Positions 51,074 to 60,421 of a stretch of 64,000 nt of DNA are shown in pieces. Source of the DNA: CAIWHR01 sp963773195. Its GTDB lineage: Bacteria; Pseudomonadota; Gammaproteobacteria; Burkholderiales; Casimicrobiaceae. Where the stretch lies: NCBI GenBank assembly GCA_963773195.1, contig CAVZAE010000004.1, forward strand, positions 1 to 64,000. The letters are read 5' to 3'. The first letter of the stretch is position 1. Every line of letters starts with the position of its first letter. The notes below the pieces were generated by a model that saw only the letters and a list, made by a program, of their open reading frames with translations, was not told the DNA's origin and did not search any database. The position numbers and the translations under genes are program-made.

Positions 51074-52581
51074 ATGCCCGATCCCCTGCCGATCGCCCGG
51101 AACGCCGCGGGTGAAATCGCGCTCCTGCCCGCCCTCGCCAATCGTCACGGCCTCATCACCGGTGCCACGGGCACCGGGAAGACCGTCACGCTCCAGGTGA
51201 TGGCGGAGCGGTTCTCGGGCATCGGCGTCCCGGTCTTCATGGCCGACGTCAAGGGCGACCTGGCGGGGATCAGCCAGGCCGGGCGCGCGCTCCGACAAGC
51301 TCGCCGCACGCCTCAAGGCCATCGGCGCCGACGAACCTGCCTACGCGGCGTGCCCGGCCGTGTGTGGGACGTCTTCGGCGAGCAGGGTCATCCGGTCCGG
51401 GCGACCGTGTCGGACATGGGGCCGCTCCTGTTCGCGCGGATCCTCGAGCTCAACGACACGCAGGAAGGCGTGCTTGCGCTCGTCTTCAAGGTCGCCGACG
51501 ACAACGGCCTCCTGCTCCTCGACCTCAAGGACCTGCGAGCCGCGCTCCAGTACGTCGCCGACAACGCGCAGCAGTTCCAGACAAAATACGGCAACGTCTC
51601 GGCGGCGTCGCGTCGGGGCCATCCAGCGCGGGCTTCTCGCGCTCGAGCAGCAGGGCGCCGACAAGTTCTTCGGCGAGCCGATGCTCAATCTCGACGACCT
51701 CGTGCAGACCGACGGGCGGCAAGGGCGTCATCAACGTGCTGGCCGCCGACAAGCTGATGGCAGCGCCGCAGGCTCTACTCGACGTTGCTGCTGTGGCTGC
51801 TGTCGGAGTTCTTCGAGCGGCTGCCGGAGGTCGGCGATCCGCGAGAAGCCGCAAGCTCGTCTTCTTCTTCGACGAGGCCCATCTGCTCTTCAACGACGCG
51901 CCGAAGCCGCTGATGGACAAGATCGAGCAGGTCGTGCGGCTCATTCGGTCGAAGGGCGTCGGCGTCTACTTCGTCACGCAGAACCCGCTCGACGTGCCGG
52001 AGATCGTGCTGGGACAGCTCGGCAATCGCGTCCAGCACGCTCTGCGGGCGTTCACGCCGCGCGACCAGAAGGCCGTGAAGGCGGCGGCGGAGACGTTGCG
52101 CGCGAATCCCAAGCTCGACACCGCGACGGTGATCACGGAGCTCGGCGTCGGCGAAGCCCTCGTTTCGTTCCTCGATGAGAAGGGACGGCCGAGATGTTGT
52201 CGAGCGCGCGTTCGTGCTGCCACCGGCGAGCCGCATCGGTCCGTCACGCCGGACGAGCGCAAGGCGACGATGGCGGCTTCGCCGGTCGCTGGCACGTACG
52301 ACAAGGCGGTCGACCGGGAGTCGGCGTACGAGCGGCTGCGCGGACGCGCCGAGCAGGCCGCCGCCACAGGTGCGCCGGCTCCGGCCGGGGCCTCGTCAGG
52401 CGGTAGCCTCCTCGATTCGATCAAGGGCTCGCTCGGAGGTCTCATGACGGGCAGCGGTCGCAAGGACAGCATGGTCGAGGCGATGGCCAAGAGCGCGGCC
52501 CGCACCGTCGGCTCGACGGTCGGCCGCGAGATCGTCCGCGGGGTGCTGGGATCCCTTTTGGGCGGTAGCAAGCGCCGCTAG
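51074..52581 (+). CDS. HerA-like/DUF853 ATPase, interrupted by several frameshifts
   Basis: Read across the frame breaks, the protein is about 500 residues with an N-terminal Walker A (ITGATGTGKTVTLQVMAERF), FMADVKGDLAGI, WDVFGEQGHPVRATVSDMGP, a Walker B (KLVFFFDEAHLLFND), VGVYFVTQNPLDVPE and a Ser/Gly/Ala-rich C-terminus (SLLGGSKRR). This is the DUF853/YjgR family, relatives of HerA-type DNA translocases; the cellular role is not established. Frame changes fall near 51290, 51350, 51600, 51715, 51775, 51845 and 52195. No motif is lost, so assembly error is the simpler reading. It is divergent from rimP. Confidence 0.8.
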
Positions 52582-52591
52582 CGGAGCCCCG

Positions 52592-52972
52592 GTGGACATT
52601 GCCGAGCGGTGCGTCGCGGATGTCGTCATGGTGGCGCCGGTGGGACCGATCGATCATCTTCACGCGTCCGAACTCGAGCGCGCGCTGGCGCACGTGCTCG
52701 CTCCGGACGCGATCGACGGCGCCGGGCTCGTCCTCGACTTCGCAGGCGTCGGCTACGTGAGCAGCATGGGATTGCGGGTCCTGATGATCGCCGCGCGCGA
52801 ATTGCGAGCGCGCAGGGCGCGGATTGCGGTGGCCGAGCTGCAACCCGTGGTCGCCGAGATCTTCGACATCGCGCGCTTCACGCATGTGGTCGAGGTGTTT
52901 CCGACGATCCGTGACGCGCTGGCGGCCTTGTCACCGGCTGCGCTGGCCGCGTGGGACGGGACCGCGCGATGA
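52592..52972 (+). CDS. STAS-domain protein (anti-sigma factor antagonist-like)
   Basis: The 126-residue single STAS domain follows the SpoIIAA pattern: VVMVAPVGPIDHLHASELE at the N-terminus, then LVLDFAGVGYVSSMGLRVLM with the phosphorylatable Ser in VSSMG. Such proteins switch partner anti-sigma factors or other regulators by Ser phosphorylation. The GTG start at 52592 has GGAG nearby. The end overlaps the next gene, a metallo-hydrolase, by four bases (ATGA). No anti-sigma kinase is in the window. Confidence 0.87.
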   Translation: MDIAERCVADVVMVAPVGPIDHLHASELERALAHVLAPDAIDGAGLVLDFAGVGYVSSMGLRVLMIAARELRARRARIAVAELQPVVAEIFDIARFTHVVEVFPTIRDALAALSPAALAAWDGTAR

Positions 52973-53928
52973 ACGGCGTTCGCTTCTGGGGCACGCGCGG
53001 ATCGCTGCCCGTCGCGCTGACCGCGGCCGACGTCCGCGCCAAGGTCATCGCCGCGCTGCGCGGCGCCTCCGGCCGCACGTTCGAGTCCGACGCCGATCTC
53101 GCCGCCTACGTCGACGGCCTCGAGCCGGAGATCGCCGGCACGTTCGGCGGCCACACCTCGTGCGTCGAGATCGAGACCGGCGGCCCCGACTACGTGTTGT
53201 GCGATCTGGGCAGCGGCGTGCGCCCGTTCGGCCAGAAGGCGCTCGCGCGCCACGGTCCCGCCTCGCCGCAGACCTACCACGTGTTCATGTCGCACGTGCA
53301 TTGGGACCACATCATGGGGTTCCCGTTTTTCACCCCGGCCTACATCCCCGGGAATCGCATCCTGATCTACGGCGTGCACCCGGGGCTGGAGTCAGCACTG
53401 CGCCGCCAGCACGGCGCGCCCTCCTTCCCGGTCGAGTTCGAAGCGCTTGGAGCCCACATCGAATTCATCCGGCTCGAGCCGGGCGAGACGCGCGAGGTCG
53501 CCGGGCTGACGGTGACGGCGATGCTCCAGCGTCATGCGGGCGACTCGTACGGATATCGCTTTGCTGCCGGGGACAAGACGGTCGTCTACTCGACCGACTC
53601 CGAGCATGCGCTGGTCGATCTCGAGGAGACGCGACGGTTCGTCGACTTCTTCCGCGACGCCGATCTCGTCATCTTCGATGCGATGTACTCGCTCGCCGAC
53701 GCCATCTCGGTCAAGGCGGACTGGGGCCACTCGAGCAACATCGTCGGCGTCGAGCTGTGCCACATGGCCGGCGCGCGCGAGCTGTGCCTCTTCCATCACG
53801 AGCCGGTGCACGGCGATGCGGCCATTGCACGCGTGCTCGCCGAAGCGCGCCGCTTCGAGGAGATCTCGCGCAAAGGCGGGCCCCTGCGGGTGACAGCCGC
53901 CTACGACGGCCTCGAAATCGCGCTGTGA
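52969..53928 (+). CDS. MBL-fold metallo-hydrolase
   Basis: This 319-residue protein of the metallo-beta-lactamase fold has FWGTRGSLPVAL at the start, the metal motif SHVHWDHIMGFPFF (HxHxDH), a further His in MLQRHAGDSYGYRF, Asp in VVYSTDSEHA, and HHEP near the end. The opening FWGTRGS is typical of a group related to phosphodiesterase/RNase Z-like hydrolases found with signalling genes; a nucleotide or cyclic nucleotide substrate is possible. It is coupled to the STAS gene by a four-base overlap and followed, 129 bases later, by a cyclase-STAND gene. Confidence 0.85.
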   Translation: MNGVRFWGTRGSLPVALTAADVRAKVIAALRGASGRTFESDADLAAYVDGLEPEIAGTFGGHTSCVEIETGGPDYVLCDLGSGVRPFGQKALARHGPASPQTYHVFMSHVHWDHIMGFPFFTPAYIPGNRILIYGVHPGLESALRRQHGAPSFPVEFEALGAHIEFIRLEPGETREVAGLTVTAMLQRHAGDSYGYRFAAGDKTVVYSTDSEHALVDLEETRRFVDFFRDADLVIFDAMYSLADAISVKADWGHSSNIVGVELCHMAGARELCLFHHEPVHGDAAIARVLAEARRFEEISRKGGPLRVTAAYDGLEIAL

Positions 53929-54057
53929 GCGACAAACCCTCGGCGCCGATTTTCCGCGCAGGCGAGGTGGAATATTCGACGGGCCGCCGGTTGGCAGCCA
54001 TGCGCCCGACAGGGTAGAGTTCGCCTCGAACGGCGTCCCGCCACGGAGATCCAAGGC

Positions 54058-56877
54058 GTGCACGAGTCATCGAAGCTCACGACGCTGCTCTTCACCGACA
54101 TCGAGGGCAGCACGCGCCTGTGGGAGCAGGATGGCGCGAACATGTCCGTCGCGCTCGCCGAGCACGACCGCTTGTCGCGCTCGGCCGTCACCGAGCATCG
54201 CGGCGCAATCGTCAAGATGACGGGCGACGGCATCTGCGCAGCCTTCGCCGATCCGCTCGACGCGCTGCTCGCGACGGTGGTGCTGCAGCGCTCGCTCGAC
54301 GCGCTTGGTGGCGAAGGACTGATCTCGCTTCGCGTCCGGGCGGGATTGCATCTCGGTCTCGTCGAGCGCCGCGACGACGACCTGTTCGGCAGCCCCGTCA
54401 ACCGGGCCGCGCGGATCATGAAGGCTGCGCACGGCGGGCAGATCCTGCTGTCGCAGGCCGTCGTCGATCACACCCGCGAGCGCCTGCCGAGCGCGGTGTC
54501 CTTGCGCGACCTGGGCGCCGTCCGGCTGCGCGACCTTGCGACGAGCGAGCACGTCTACCAGCTCGTGCATCCGGAGCTCCGCCAGGATTTCCCCGCGTTG
54601 CGCTCGCTCGAGGCGACTCCCAACAACCTCCCGCAGCAGGCGACGTCGTTCATCGGCCGCGAAACCGAGCTCGCCGAAGCCAAGCGTCTGCTCGACGGGA
54701 CGCGCCTGCTCACGCTGCTTGGCATGGGCGGCCTCGGCAAGACCCGCCTGTCGCTGCAGATCGGGGCCGACGTGCTCGACCAGTATCCGGATGGCGTATG
54801 GTTCGTCGACCTCGCACCGATCCGCGACCCGTCGCTCGTTCCGAACGCCACCGGCCATGCGCTCGGCATCCGTGAGGAGAGCGGCAAGCCGATCACCCAG
54901 AGCCTCTGCGAGCACCTGCGCGAGCACAAGCTGCTGATCGTGCTCGACAACTGCGAGCATCTCATCTACGCGTGCGCCGGCTTGGCCGACGGGCTGCTCA
55001 AGGGCATCCCGGAGCTCAAGATCCTCGCGACGAGCCGCGAGGCATTGCACATCCAGGGCGAGCAGACGTATCCGGTGCTGCCGTTGCGCGTCCCCGACCG
55101 CAAGGCCGGAGCGGACGCGCTCCTCCGCTCCGACGCCGTGCAACTCTTCGTCGAACGGGCACGATTGCAAAAGCCCGACTTCACGGTCACCGATGACGAC
55201 GCGCCGGCGGTCGCGGAGCTCTGTGCCAGGCTCGACGGCATCCCCCTCGCGCTCGAGCTGGCGGCCGCACGCCTGCGCCTCCTCTCGGTCGGCGAGATCA
55301 ACGCCCGGCTGCACGATCGCTTCAAGCTCCTGACCGGCGGCAGCCGCGTCGCGCTCGAGCGGCAGCAGACGCTGCGCGCGCTCGTGAACTGGTCGTACGA
55401 TCTCCTGGGCGAAAGCGAGCAGATCGTCCTCGATCGCCTCTCCGTCTTCGCCGGCGGCTTCGACCTCGAAGCGGCCGAGACGGTCTGCGGCGCGGACCCG
55501 CTTGCGCCCGACGACGTCCTCGATCTCGTGAACTCGCTCGTCGACAAATCGCTGATCATGGTCGAGCAGGAGGGCCGCGCGTCGCGTTACGGGCTGCTCG
55601 AGACGATCAAGGAGTTCGCGCACGAGCACCTGGCCAAGCGCTTCGGCCTCGAGAAGACGATCCGCGAGTTCGCGAGCCAGCGGCTGCTCGAGCGCGACGA
55701 CGTGGCCGCCACCGCCGCGCGCCACTGCGAGTACTACTTCGGCCTGGCGAAGACTGCGCGCCCGCACCTCGAGCAGTCCGACGACGCGGAATCGGCGCGG
55801 CGTCTCGAAGTCGAGCTGGACAATCTGCGCGCCGCGATCGCGCTTGCGCTCGCGGGCGGCGTCGATCCGGTGATAGCCGTCAAGTTCGAGGTCGCGCTGA
55901 TGCAGTTCCGTATCCGGCGCGGCTACTCTACCGAGGCGCGCAACAATGTGCGCGCCGCGCTTGCGCTTCCGGAAATGCGCGAACCGAACGTCGCACGCGG
56001 GCATGCCCTGTATCTCGGCGGCGTACTCGCGACGAACCAGGGCGATTACGCCGAGGCGAAATGGATGCTGACCGAGTGCCTCGCGATTCGACGCGCGTTG
56101 GGCGCATCGTTCGATACCGCGGCGACGTTGTCGACGCTGTCGATGCTGCACATGCGCCAGGGCGACGTCGCGTTGGCGCGTAAACGCGAGGAGGAAGCGA
56201 TTGCGCTCTTCCGCGCCGAGGGCAATCGGTTGGGCGAGGCCCACGGCCTCCTCAACCTCGGCGAAATCGCCGTGCGACAGTCCGACGATGGCAGCGCCCG
56301 GAAGCTGTTCGAGCAATGCCTTGCGATCTCGCGCGACATTGGGCACAGGGAGACCGAGGGCGAGTGCGAGCGGAACCTGGGCGAGCTTTCTCTGGCCGCG
56401 GGCGACGTCGATGGCGCACGACGGCGGTTCGTTCGCTCGCTCAACGTCTGCCAAGGCGCCGAGGACAAGCGGAACGAGGCGATCGCGCTCTGGTGCCTGG
56501 GAAAGGTCGATGCCGCGGGCGGCGACCGCGAGTCGGCGCGCGCCAAATTCACCGAGGCACTGCGCGCCTTCGAGTCGTTCCAGATGAGCTCCGAGGCGCT
56601 CGATTGCCTCGAGGAATTCGCCGCACTGATGCAGGAGTCGGGTCGGAGCGTCGACGCGGTTCGGGTTCACGCGGCGACCGCGGCTATCCGCGACCGACTT
56701 ACGATTCCGCGCCTGCAGCGCGCGGAGTTGAGGCGCCTCGCCAGTCTAGGGGCCGCGCGCGAAGTTCTGGGCGAGGCAGCGTTCGAAGCAGCCTGGGCGG
56801 ACGGTGCGACGTGGGCGCTCGACGATGCGATCGACGCCGCGCTTTCGTTCGCCGGCGAGCCCGTCCTCGCCGCCTAG
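54058..56877 (+). CDS. adenylate cyclase-STAND NTPase-TPR regulator
   Basis: This 939-residue cytoplasmic protein begins with a class III cyclase domain (LLFTDIEGSTRLWEQDG with metal Asp, MTGDGICAAFADP, GSPVNRAARIM, about 1-165). A STAND/NB-ARC-type NTPase follows (Walker A LGMGGLGKTRLSL at about 220, KLLIVLDNCEHL as Walker B, LDGIPLALELAAARL as the GxP motif). The C-terminal 400 residues are TPR repeats. There is no DNA-binding HTH, unlike LuxR or AfsR relatives. The STAND core probably gates cyclase output on binding a signal via the TPRs. A 20-residue duplication (LLETIKEFAHEHLAKRFGLE, then EKTIREFASQRLLER) lies near residue 520. Confidence 0.9.
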   Translation: MHESSKLTTLLFTDIEGSTRLWEQDGANMSVALAEHDRLSRSAVTEHRGAIVKMTGDGICAAFADPLDALLATVVLQRSLDALGGEGLISLRVRAGLHLGLVERRDDDLFGSPVNRAARIMKAAHGGQILLSQAVVDHTRERLPSAVSLRDLGAVRLRDLATSEHVYQLVHPELRQDFPALRSLEATPNNLPQQATSFIGRETELAEAKRLLDGTRLLTLLGMGGLGKTRLSLQIGADVLDQYPDGVWFVDLAPIRDPSLVPNATGHALGIREESGKPITQSLCEHLREHKLLIVLDNCEHLIYACAGLADGLLKGIPELKILATSREALHIQGEQTYPVLPLRVPDRKAGADALLRSDAVQLFVERARLQKPDFTVTDDDAPAVAELCARLDGIPLALELAAARLRLLSVGEINARLHDRFKLLTGGSRVALERQQTLRALVNWSYDLLGESEQIVLDRLSVFAGGFDLEAAETVCGADPLAPDDVLDLVNSLVDKSLIMVEQEGRASRYGLLETIKEFAHEHLAKRFGLEKTIREFASQRLLERDDVAATAARHCEYYFGLAKTARPHLEQSDDAESARRLEVELDNLRAAIALALAGGVDPVIAVKFEVALMQFRIRRGYSTEARNNVRAALALPEMREPNVARGHALYLGGVLATNQGDYAEAKWMLTECLAIRRALGASFDTAATLSTLSMLHMRQGDVALARKREEEAIALFRAEGNRLGEAHGLLNLGEIAVRQSDDGSARKLFEQCLAISRDIGHRETEGECERNLGELSLAAGDVDGARRRFVRSLNVCQGAEDKRNEAIALWCLGKVDAAGGDRESARAKFTEALRAFESFQMSSEALDCLEEFAALMQESGRSVDAVRVHAATAAIRDRLTIPRLQRAELRRLASLGAAREVLGEAAFEAAWADGATWALDDAIDAALSFAGEPVLAA

Positions 56878-56894
56878 ACCGCGCGAATCAACGC

Positions 56895-56924
56895 AAAAAA
56901 TGCCCGCCGTCATCAGCGGCGGGC
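56895..56924 (-). terminator. terminator of the PEP-CTERM gene
   Basis: On the minus strand GCCCGCCG and CGGCGGGC form eight pairs around a seven-base loop and are followed by ATTTTTT. It lies 28 bases after the stop of the leftward PEP-CTERM gene. There is no T-run in the plus direction. Confidence 0.75.
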
Positions 56925-56951
56925 CATTGGAACGCGAAAGTTGTGCGGGCG

Positions 56952-57596
56952 TCAGGCCGTAGTGCGGCGCCGCCGGACGATCCACCCCGCGCCAAGCGCA
57001 CCGGCCAAGAGGGCGAGCGAGCCCGGTTCAGGGGTCGGGAAGAAGGTGACGTTCGTGGCCGGATCGCCGAACTGCTCGCGATCGCCGATGCAGCCGTCGG
57101 GGCAGAACTGCCTGAACAGCGTGACCGAGTTGGAGAGGAGCTCGCCCTCGGGCAGGTTCGAATCCCATTCGATGAACCATTCGAAGTCGCACAGATCGCC
57201 GGTGCACGAGTCGACGCCGATCGGAATGAACGTGGTGTTGACGCCCACGACCAGCGAAGCCGACGCGCTGTTGATCACGATGCCGCTGATGGAGGTCGCG
57301 CCAGGCGTGGGCGGGGGCAGCGACAGATGCGCCGTGCCGCCATCGTCGGACACGTTGACGGCCGCGTTCACCAGCACGACCCCGGAACACGGATCCGATC
57401 CCCCGTTGACCGAGTTGAAGCCGTCCGGCAAGCCGAGACAGGCTGGCGTATCCGGCAGGAAGAACGTACCGCTGCCGCTGAAGAACGGCGGATCGAATTT
57501 CGTGCCGATGAACCCGGCCTGCGCGGGCGACGCCAGTGCTAGGGACGCTGCGGCGGCAAGCACGCAAAGCGCAATTTGGTTCGAGCGATCGGACAT
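56952..57596 (-). CDS. PEP-CTERM sorted exported protein
   Basis: The protein has 214 residues with a signal peptide (about 1-27, ending PAQAG), a mature region with several Cys pairs (DSCTGDLCDF, FCPDGC) and acidic, Gly-rich loops, and a C-terminal sorting signal: PEPGSLALLAGALGAGW followed by IVRRRR. This is a textbook PEP-CTERM tail (PEP box, hydrophobic helix, basic end). Exosortase would remove the tail and the protein would go to the cell surface or biofilm matrix. Start 57596 has AGGAAG six bases upstream. The exosortase is not in the window. The mature domain is not one I recognise. Confidence 0.87.
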   Translation of the reverse strand: MSDRSNQIALCVLAAAASLALASPAQAGFIGTKFDPPFFSGSGTFFLPDTPACLGLPDGFNSVNGGSDPCSGVVLVNAAVNVSDDGGTAHLSLPPPTPGATSISGIVINSASASLVVGVNTTFIPIGVDSCTGDLCDFEWFIEWDSNLPEGELLSNSVTLFRQFCPDGCIGDREQFGDPATNVTFFPTPEPGSLALLAGALGAGWIVRRRRTTA

Positions 57597-57787
57597 GGGA
57601 TCTTCCTTGGTCTGGCAGCCGCCGCTGACGGCTGAAGCGATACAAGGCCCGTATGGAAAACCTGCTCCGACCACGCGGGTGCAAGAATCGATCCGGGCGG
57701 AAAGCGAATTCTCAACCTATTGAAAGATAGATACTTTACGCGGCACTTCGGCTGTGGTTGAGGATGTTCAACTCGGCGCCTGTAAAT

Positions 57788-58688
57788 TTATCCGACGCCA
57801 TCAGTACCCGCGTCCCCCCGCCGTTGTGCCGGTCCACTCGGCTTCGGATATTTCCACTTCCGGTGGATCCAGAGCCAGTCGGCAGGGCTCGTCCGGATCT
57901 CGGCTTCGAGGGCGCGGACGTAATGCTCGATCACCTGCGTTTCGGCGCCGCGCTCGTACGGAGGCTCGTCGATCACCGCCACGCGCATGGTGTAGTAGCC
58001 ACGGCGGACGCGATGCATCGTGACGAACACGACGGTCGCCTTGAGGATGCGCGCGATCGCGTCGGCGCCGACAAAGAACGCCGAGTCCTGATGCAGGAAC
58101 GTCGTCCAGTACTTGAGCTCGTTGTGCACGGGCGTCTGGTCGGCGACGAGCGCATAGACATGGGTCTCGCTCCGACGCCGCAGCAGCTCGCGCGTGAGCG
58201 CGGTGTGCGGGATCGGCGTTCCCCCGAAACGACTCCGCGCCTCGACCAGGAATCGATCGATCGCTGCGACGCGCTGCGGCTTGTAGACGGGAAACATCGG
58301 CTCGTCGAGCTCGGTGTTGCCGGCGAGCACCTGCCACTCCCAGTTGCAGAAGTGCGCCGTCATCAACAGTACCGACCGGCCCGCACCGGATCCGGTCGCG
58401 CACGACCTCAGGGTTCTCGACCGTCACGCGCTCGCGGATCTGTGCGGGGGTGGCGCCGTAGCTCCAGACGATCTCGGCCATGAGGTCGCAGAGGTTGCGA
58501 TACGATTGCTTCAAGATCGCCGCGCGCTCTTCCGCGGAAAGGTCCGGGAACGAACGCGCGAGATTGTCGGCGGCGAGCTTTCGGCGCCAGCGGAGGATGT
58601 AGTATCCCCAATCGAAGAACGGGCGCGAAATGACCGCGTAGAGCACCGCGAGCGGGATCCGCGAGAGCAGGCCGAAGATGAAGCGCAT
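57788..58688 (-). CDS. LpxL/HtrB-family acyltransferase, one frameshift
   Basis: This is a lipid A-type late acyltransferase or lysophospholipid acyltransferase, about 295 residues if the frameshift near 58380 is corrected. The N-terminus has a membrane anchor (FIFGLLSRIPLAVLYAVISR) and DWGYYILRWRRKLAADNLAR. After the break come the HxxxxE catalytic box TAHFCNWEWQVLAG, FLVEARSRFGG and YALVADQTPVHNE. A second copy lies at 59446-60303 on the same strand and shares the same motifs and layout. The two flank a plus-strand phosphopantetheinyl transferase. The substrate may be lipid A or another acyl acceptor. Confidence 0.82.
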
Positions 58689-58718
58689 GGATGCGGGACG
58701 ACGGCGCGCGGCCAGTCA

Positions 58719-59441
58719 ATGACGCGCGGTGAACCCGCCGCCGGTGTCCGGTCGCGCGAACTGCCAGGCAACGCCGCCGGCATTTCGCTCTGGTGGTGCG
58801 AGCTCGATGTGGGCGCGAACGTCCTGCCCGCGCTCGCCGCGACGCTCGCGCCGACGGAGCGCGCGCGGGCCGCCCGCTTCGGCCGTGATTCGCTCCGCGC
58901 GCGCTGGATTGCGGGCCGCGCTTCGCTGCGTTGGGTGCTGGGTCGAACGCTGGGGATCGCGCCCGCCGATGTGCCGATCGTGCGCGGCGCGCGTGGACGC
59001 CCCGAGCTCGCCCACAACGACGGCGGTCTCGATTTCAACGTTTCGCACACGGGCGACGTTGCGCTGATCGGCATTCGGCACCCTGGCAGGCCAACGATTC
59101 GCATCGGCGTCGACGTCGAGCGTGCGGATCGCGACGTGCCTGCCGATCGACTGGCCCGCCGTGTACTCACGCCGGCGGAGCAGACGACGCTCGCAGCCCT
59201 CGCCCCGGACGAACGGCGCCGCCACTTCCTGCGGTACTGGACGTGCAAGGAAGCGATGAGCAAAGCGACGGGCGATGGGCTCGCGGCTCCGTTTCGACGG
59301 ATCGACGTCGCCCTCGCGCCACAGTTGTGCCTGCGGGACGGACCCCCGCCCTATCGACCCCTGGCGTGGCGGTTGACGGCGGCGCCCGTACCCGCCGGAT
59401 TTCTCGCCACGATCGCGCTGTGGGAACGCGCTGCCGGCTGA
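58719..59441 (+). CDS. 4'-phosphopantetheinyl transferase (Sfp type)
   Basis: This 240-residue transferase puts the phosphopantetheine arm on carrier proteins. Motifs are RWIAGRASLRWVLGRTLG, RGRPELAHNDGGLDFNVSHT, the Mg site IGVDVERADRDVP, and the catalytic YWTCKEAMSKATGDGL. The two-domain pseudo-dimer length is that of the Sfp group, which serves fatty acid, polyketide or peptide synthetases. It lies between two convergent/divergent LpxL-like acyltransferase genes and ends four bases from the second one. No carrier protein gene is seen nearby. Confidence 0.9.
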   Translation: MTRGEPAAGVRSRELPGNAAGISLWWCELDVGANVLPALAATLAPTERARAARFGRDSLRARWIAGRASLRWVLGRTLGIAPADVPIVRGARGRPELAHNDGGLDFNVSHTGDVALIGIRHPGRPTIRIGVDVERADRDVPADRLARRVLTPAEQTTLAALAPDERRRHFLRYWTCKEAMSKATGDGLAAPFRRIDVALAPQLCLRDGPPPYRPLAWRLTAAPVPAGFLATIALWERAAG

Positions 59442-59445
59442 AGCG

Positions 59446-60303
59446 TCACTCACCGTCGGGCCTCGGGTACTTCCACCGCTTCTGCAGCCAGAGGAAATTC
59501 TCGGGGTTCTCGAGAATCGCCTCCTCGGCGCGGCGCGCGAACTTTTCCATGATGACCTCCGTGCCCGCGATGTCGAACGGGGGCTCGGCGATGACCTCGA
59601 CCCGCACCGTGTAGTGGCCGCGCGCCGCGCGACGCATCGCGACGTAGAGCACCGTCGCATCGAGATAGCGCGTGACCTGGTCGGCGCCCGTGTAGAACGC
59701 AGTGTCGCGCTCGAGAAATTTCGTCCAGTGCTTGCGCTCGTGTCGCTTGGGAGTCTGGTCCGCAATCAGTGAATAGACACGCGGCCGTACCGGAGCGTTC
59801 ATGAGCTCGAACACGAAATCCTCGCGCGGGATCGGCCGCCCGCCGAAGCGCGACCGTGCTTCCACCATGAAGCGGTCGATCCACCGGATCCGATGAGGTT
59901 GATAGACGGTCTCGATCGTGAAGCCGAATTGCGCGCTGCCGGCCAGGAACAGCCACTCCCAGTTGCAGAAGTGCGGCGTGAGCAGCACGACCGTCTTCCG
60001 GTCCGCCTCGAGCTGCAGGATCAACTCGGGATTCTCGAACGTGACGCGCCGCAGGATCGCTTGCGCGCTCGCGCCGAATCCCCAGAGCATCTCGATCAGC
60101 GTGTCCGCCGCGTGGAGGTAGGAGTCGCGGACGATTCGCGCCCGCTCAGGCGCCGACCGATTCGGGAGTGAGAGCGCGACGTCACGCTCGACCTGCTCAC
60201 GCCGCCAGCGCACGACGTAGAACACGATGCCGAAGACGAGCCAGCCCCACGGATAGAGGAGCGCCAGAGGGATCAGGCCCAAGGCCCGCACGAGGAACGT
60301 CAT
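59446..60303 (-). CDS. LpxL/HtrB-family acyltransferase
   Basis: This 285-residue membrane-bound acyltransferase has an N-terminal hydrophobic anchor (LGLIPLALLYPWGWLVFGIV), then RRWREQVERDVALSL-like basic residues, the catalytic HxxxxE box TPHFCNWEWLFLAG, and FMVEARSRFGGRPI. LpxL/HtrB enzymes add secondary acyl chains to lipid A; some members acylate other lipids. It is intact, unlike its paralogue at 57788-58688, and divergent from the SDR gene starting at 60422. Confidence 0.88.
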   Translation of the reverse strand: MTFLVRALGLIPLALLYPWGWLVFGIVFYVVRWRREQVERDVALSLPNRSAPERARIVRDSYLHAADTLIEMLWGFGASAQAILRRVTFENPELILQLEADRKTVVLLTPHFCNWEWLFLAGSAQFGFTIETVYQPHRIRWIDRFMVEARSRFGGRPIPREDFVFELMNAPVRPRVYSLIADQTPKRHERKHWTKFLERDTAFYTGADQVTRYLDATVLYVAMRRAARGHYTVRVEVIAEPPFDIAGTEVIMEKFARRAEEAILENPENFLWLQKRWKYPRPDGE

Positions 60304-60421
60304 GTCGGAGGAAGAGCCGCGCGGCGCCGGCGACTATAAAGGACGCACTTGCTCCGGGCAACGAGCGCGCGCGGCCCCGTGGTATCGTGACAACGCGGTT
60401 CGACACCGAAGGGAAGTCGAC

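Noticed and set aside
54067..56670. Minus-strand open frame of 867 codons
   Set aside because: Antisense shadow of the cyclase-STAND-TPR gene, which has clear motifs throughout.
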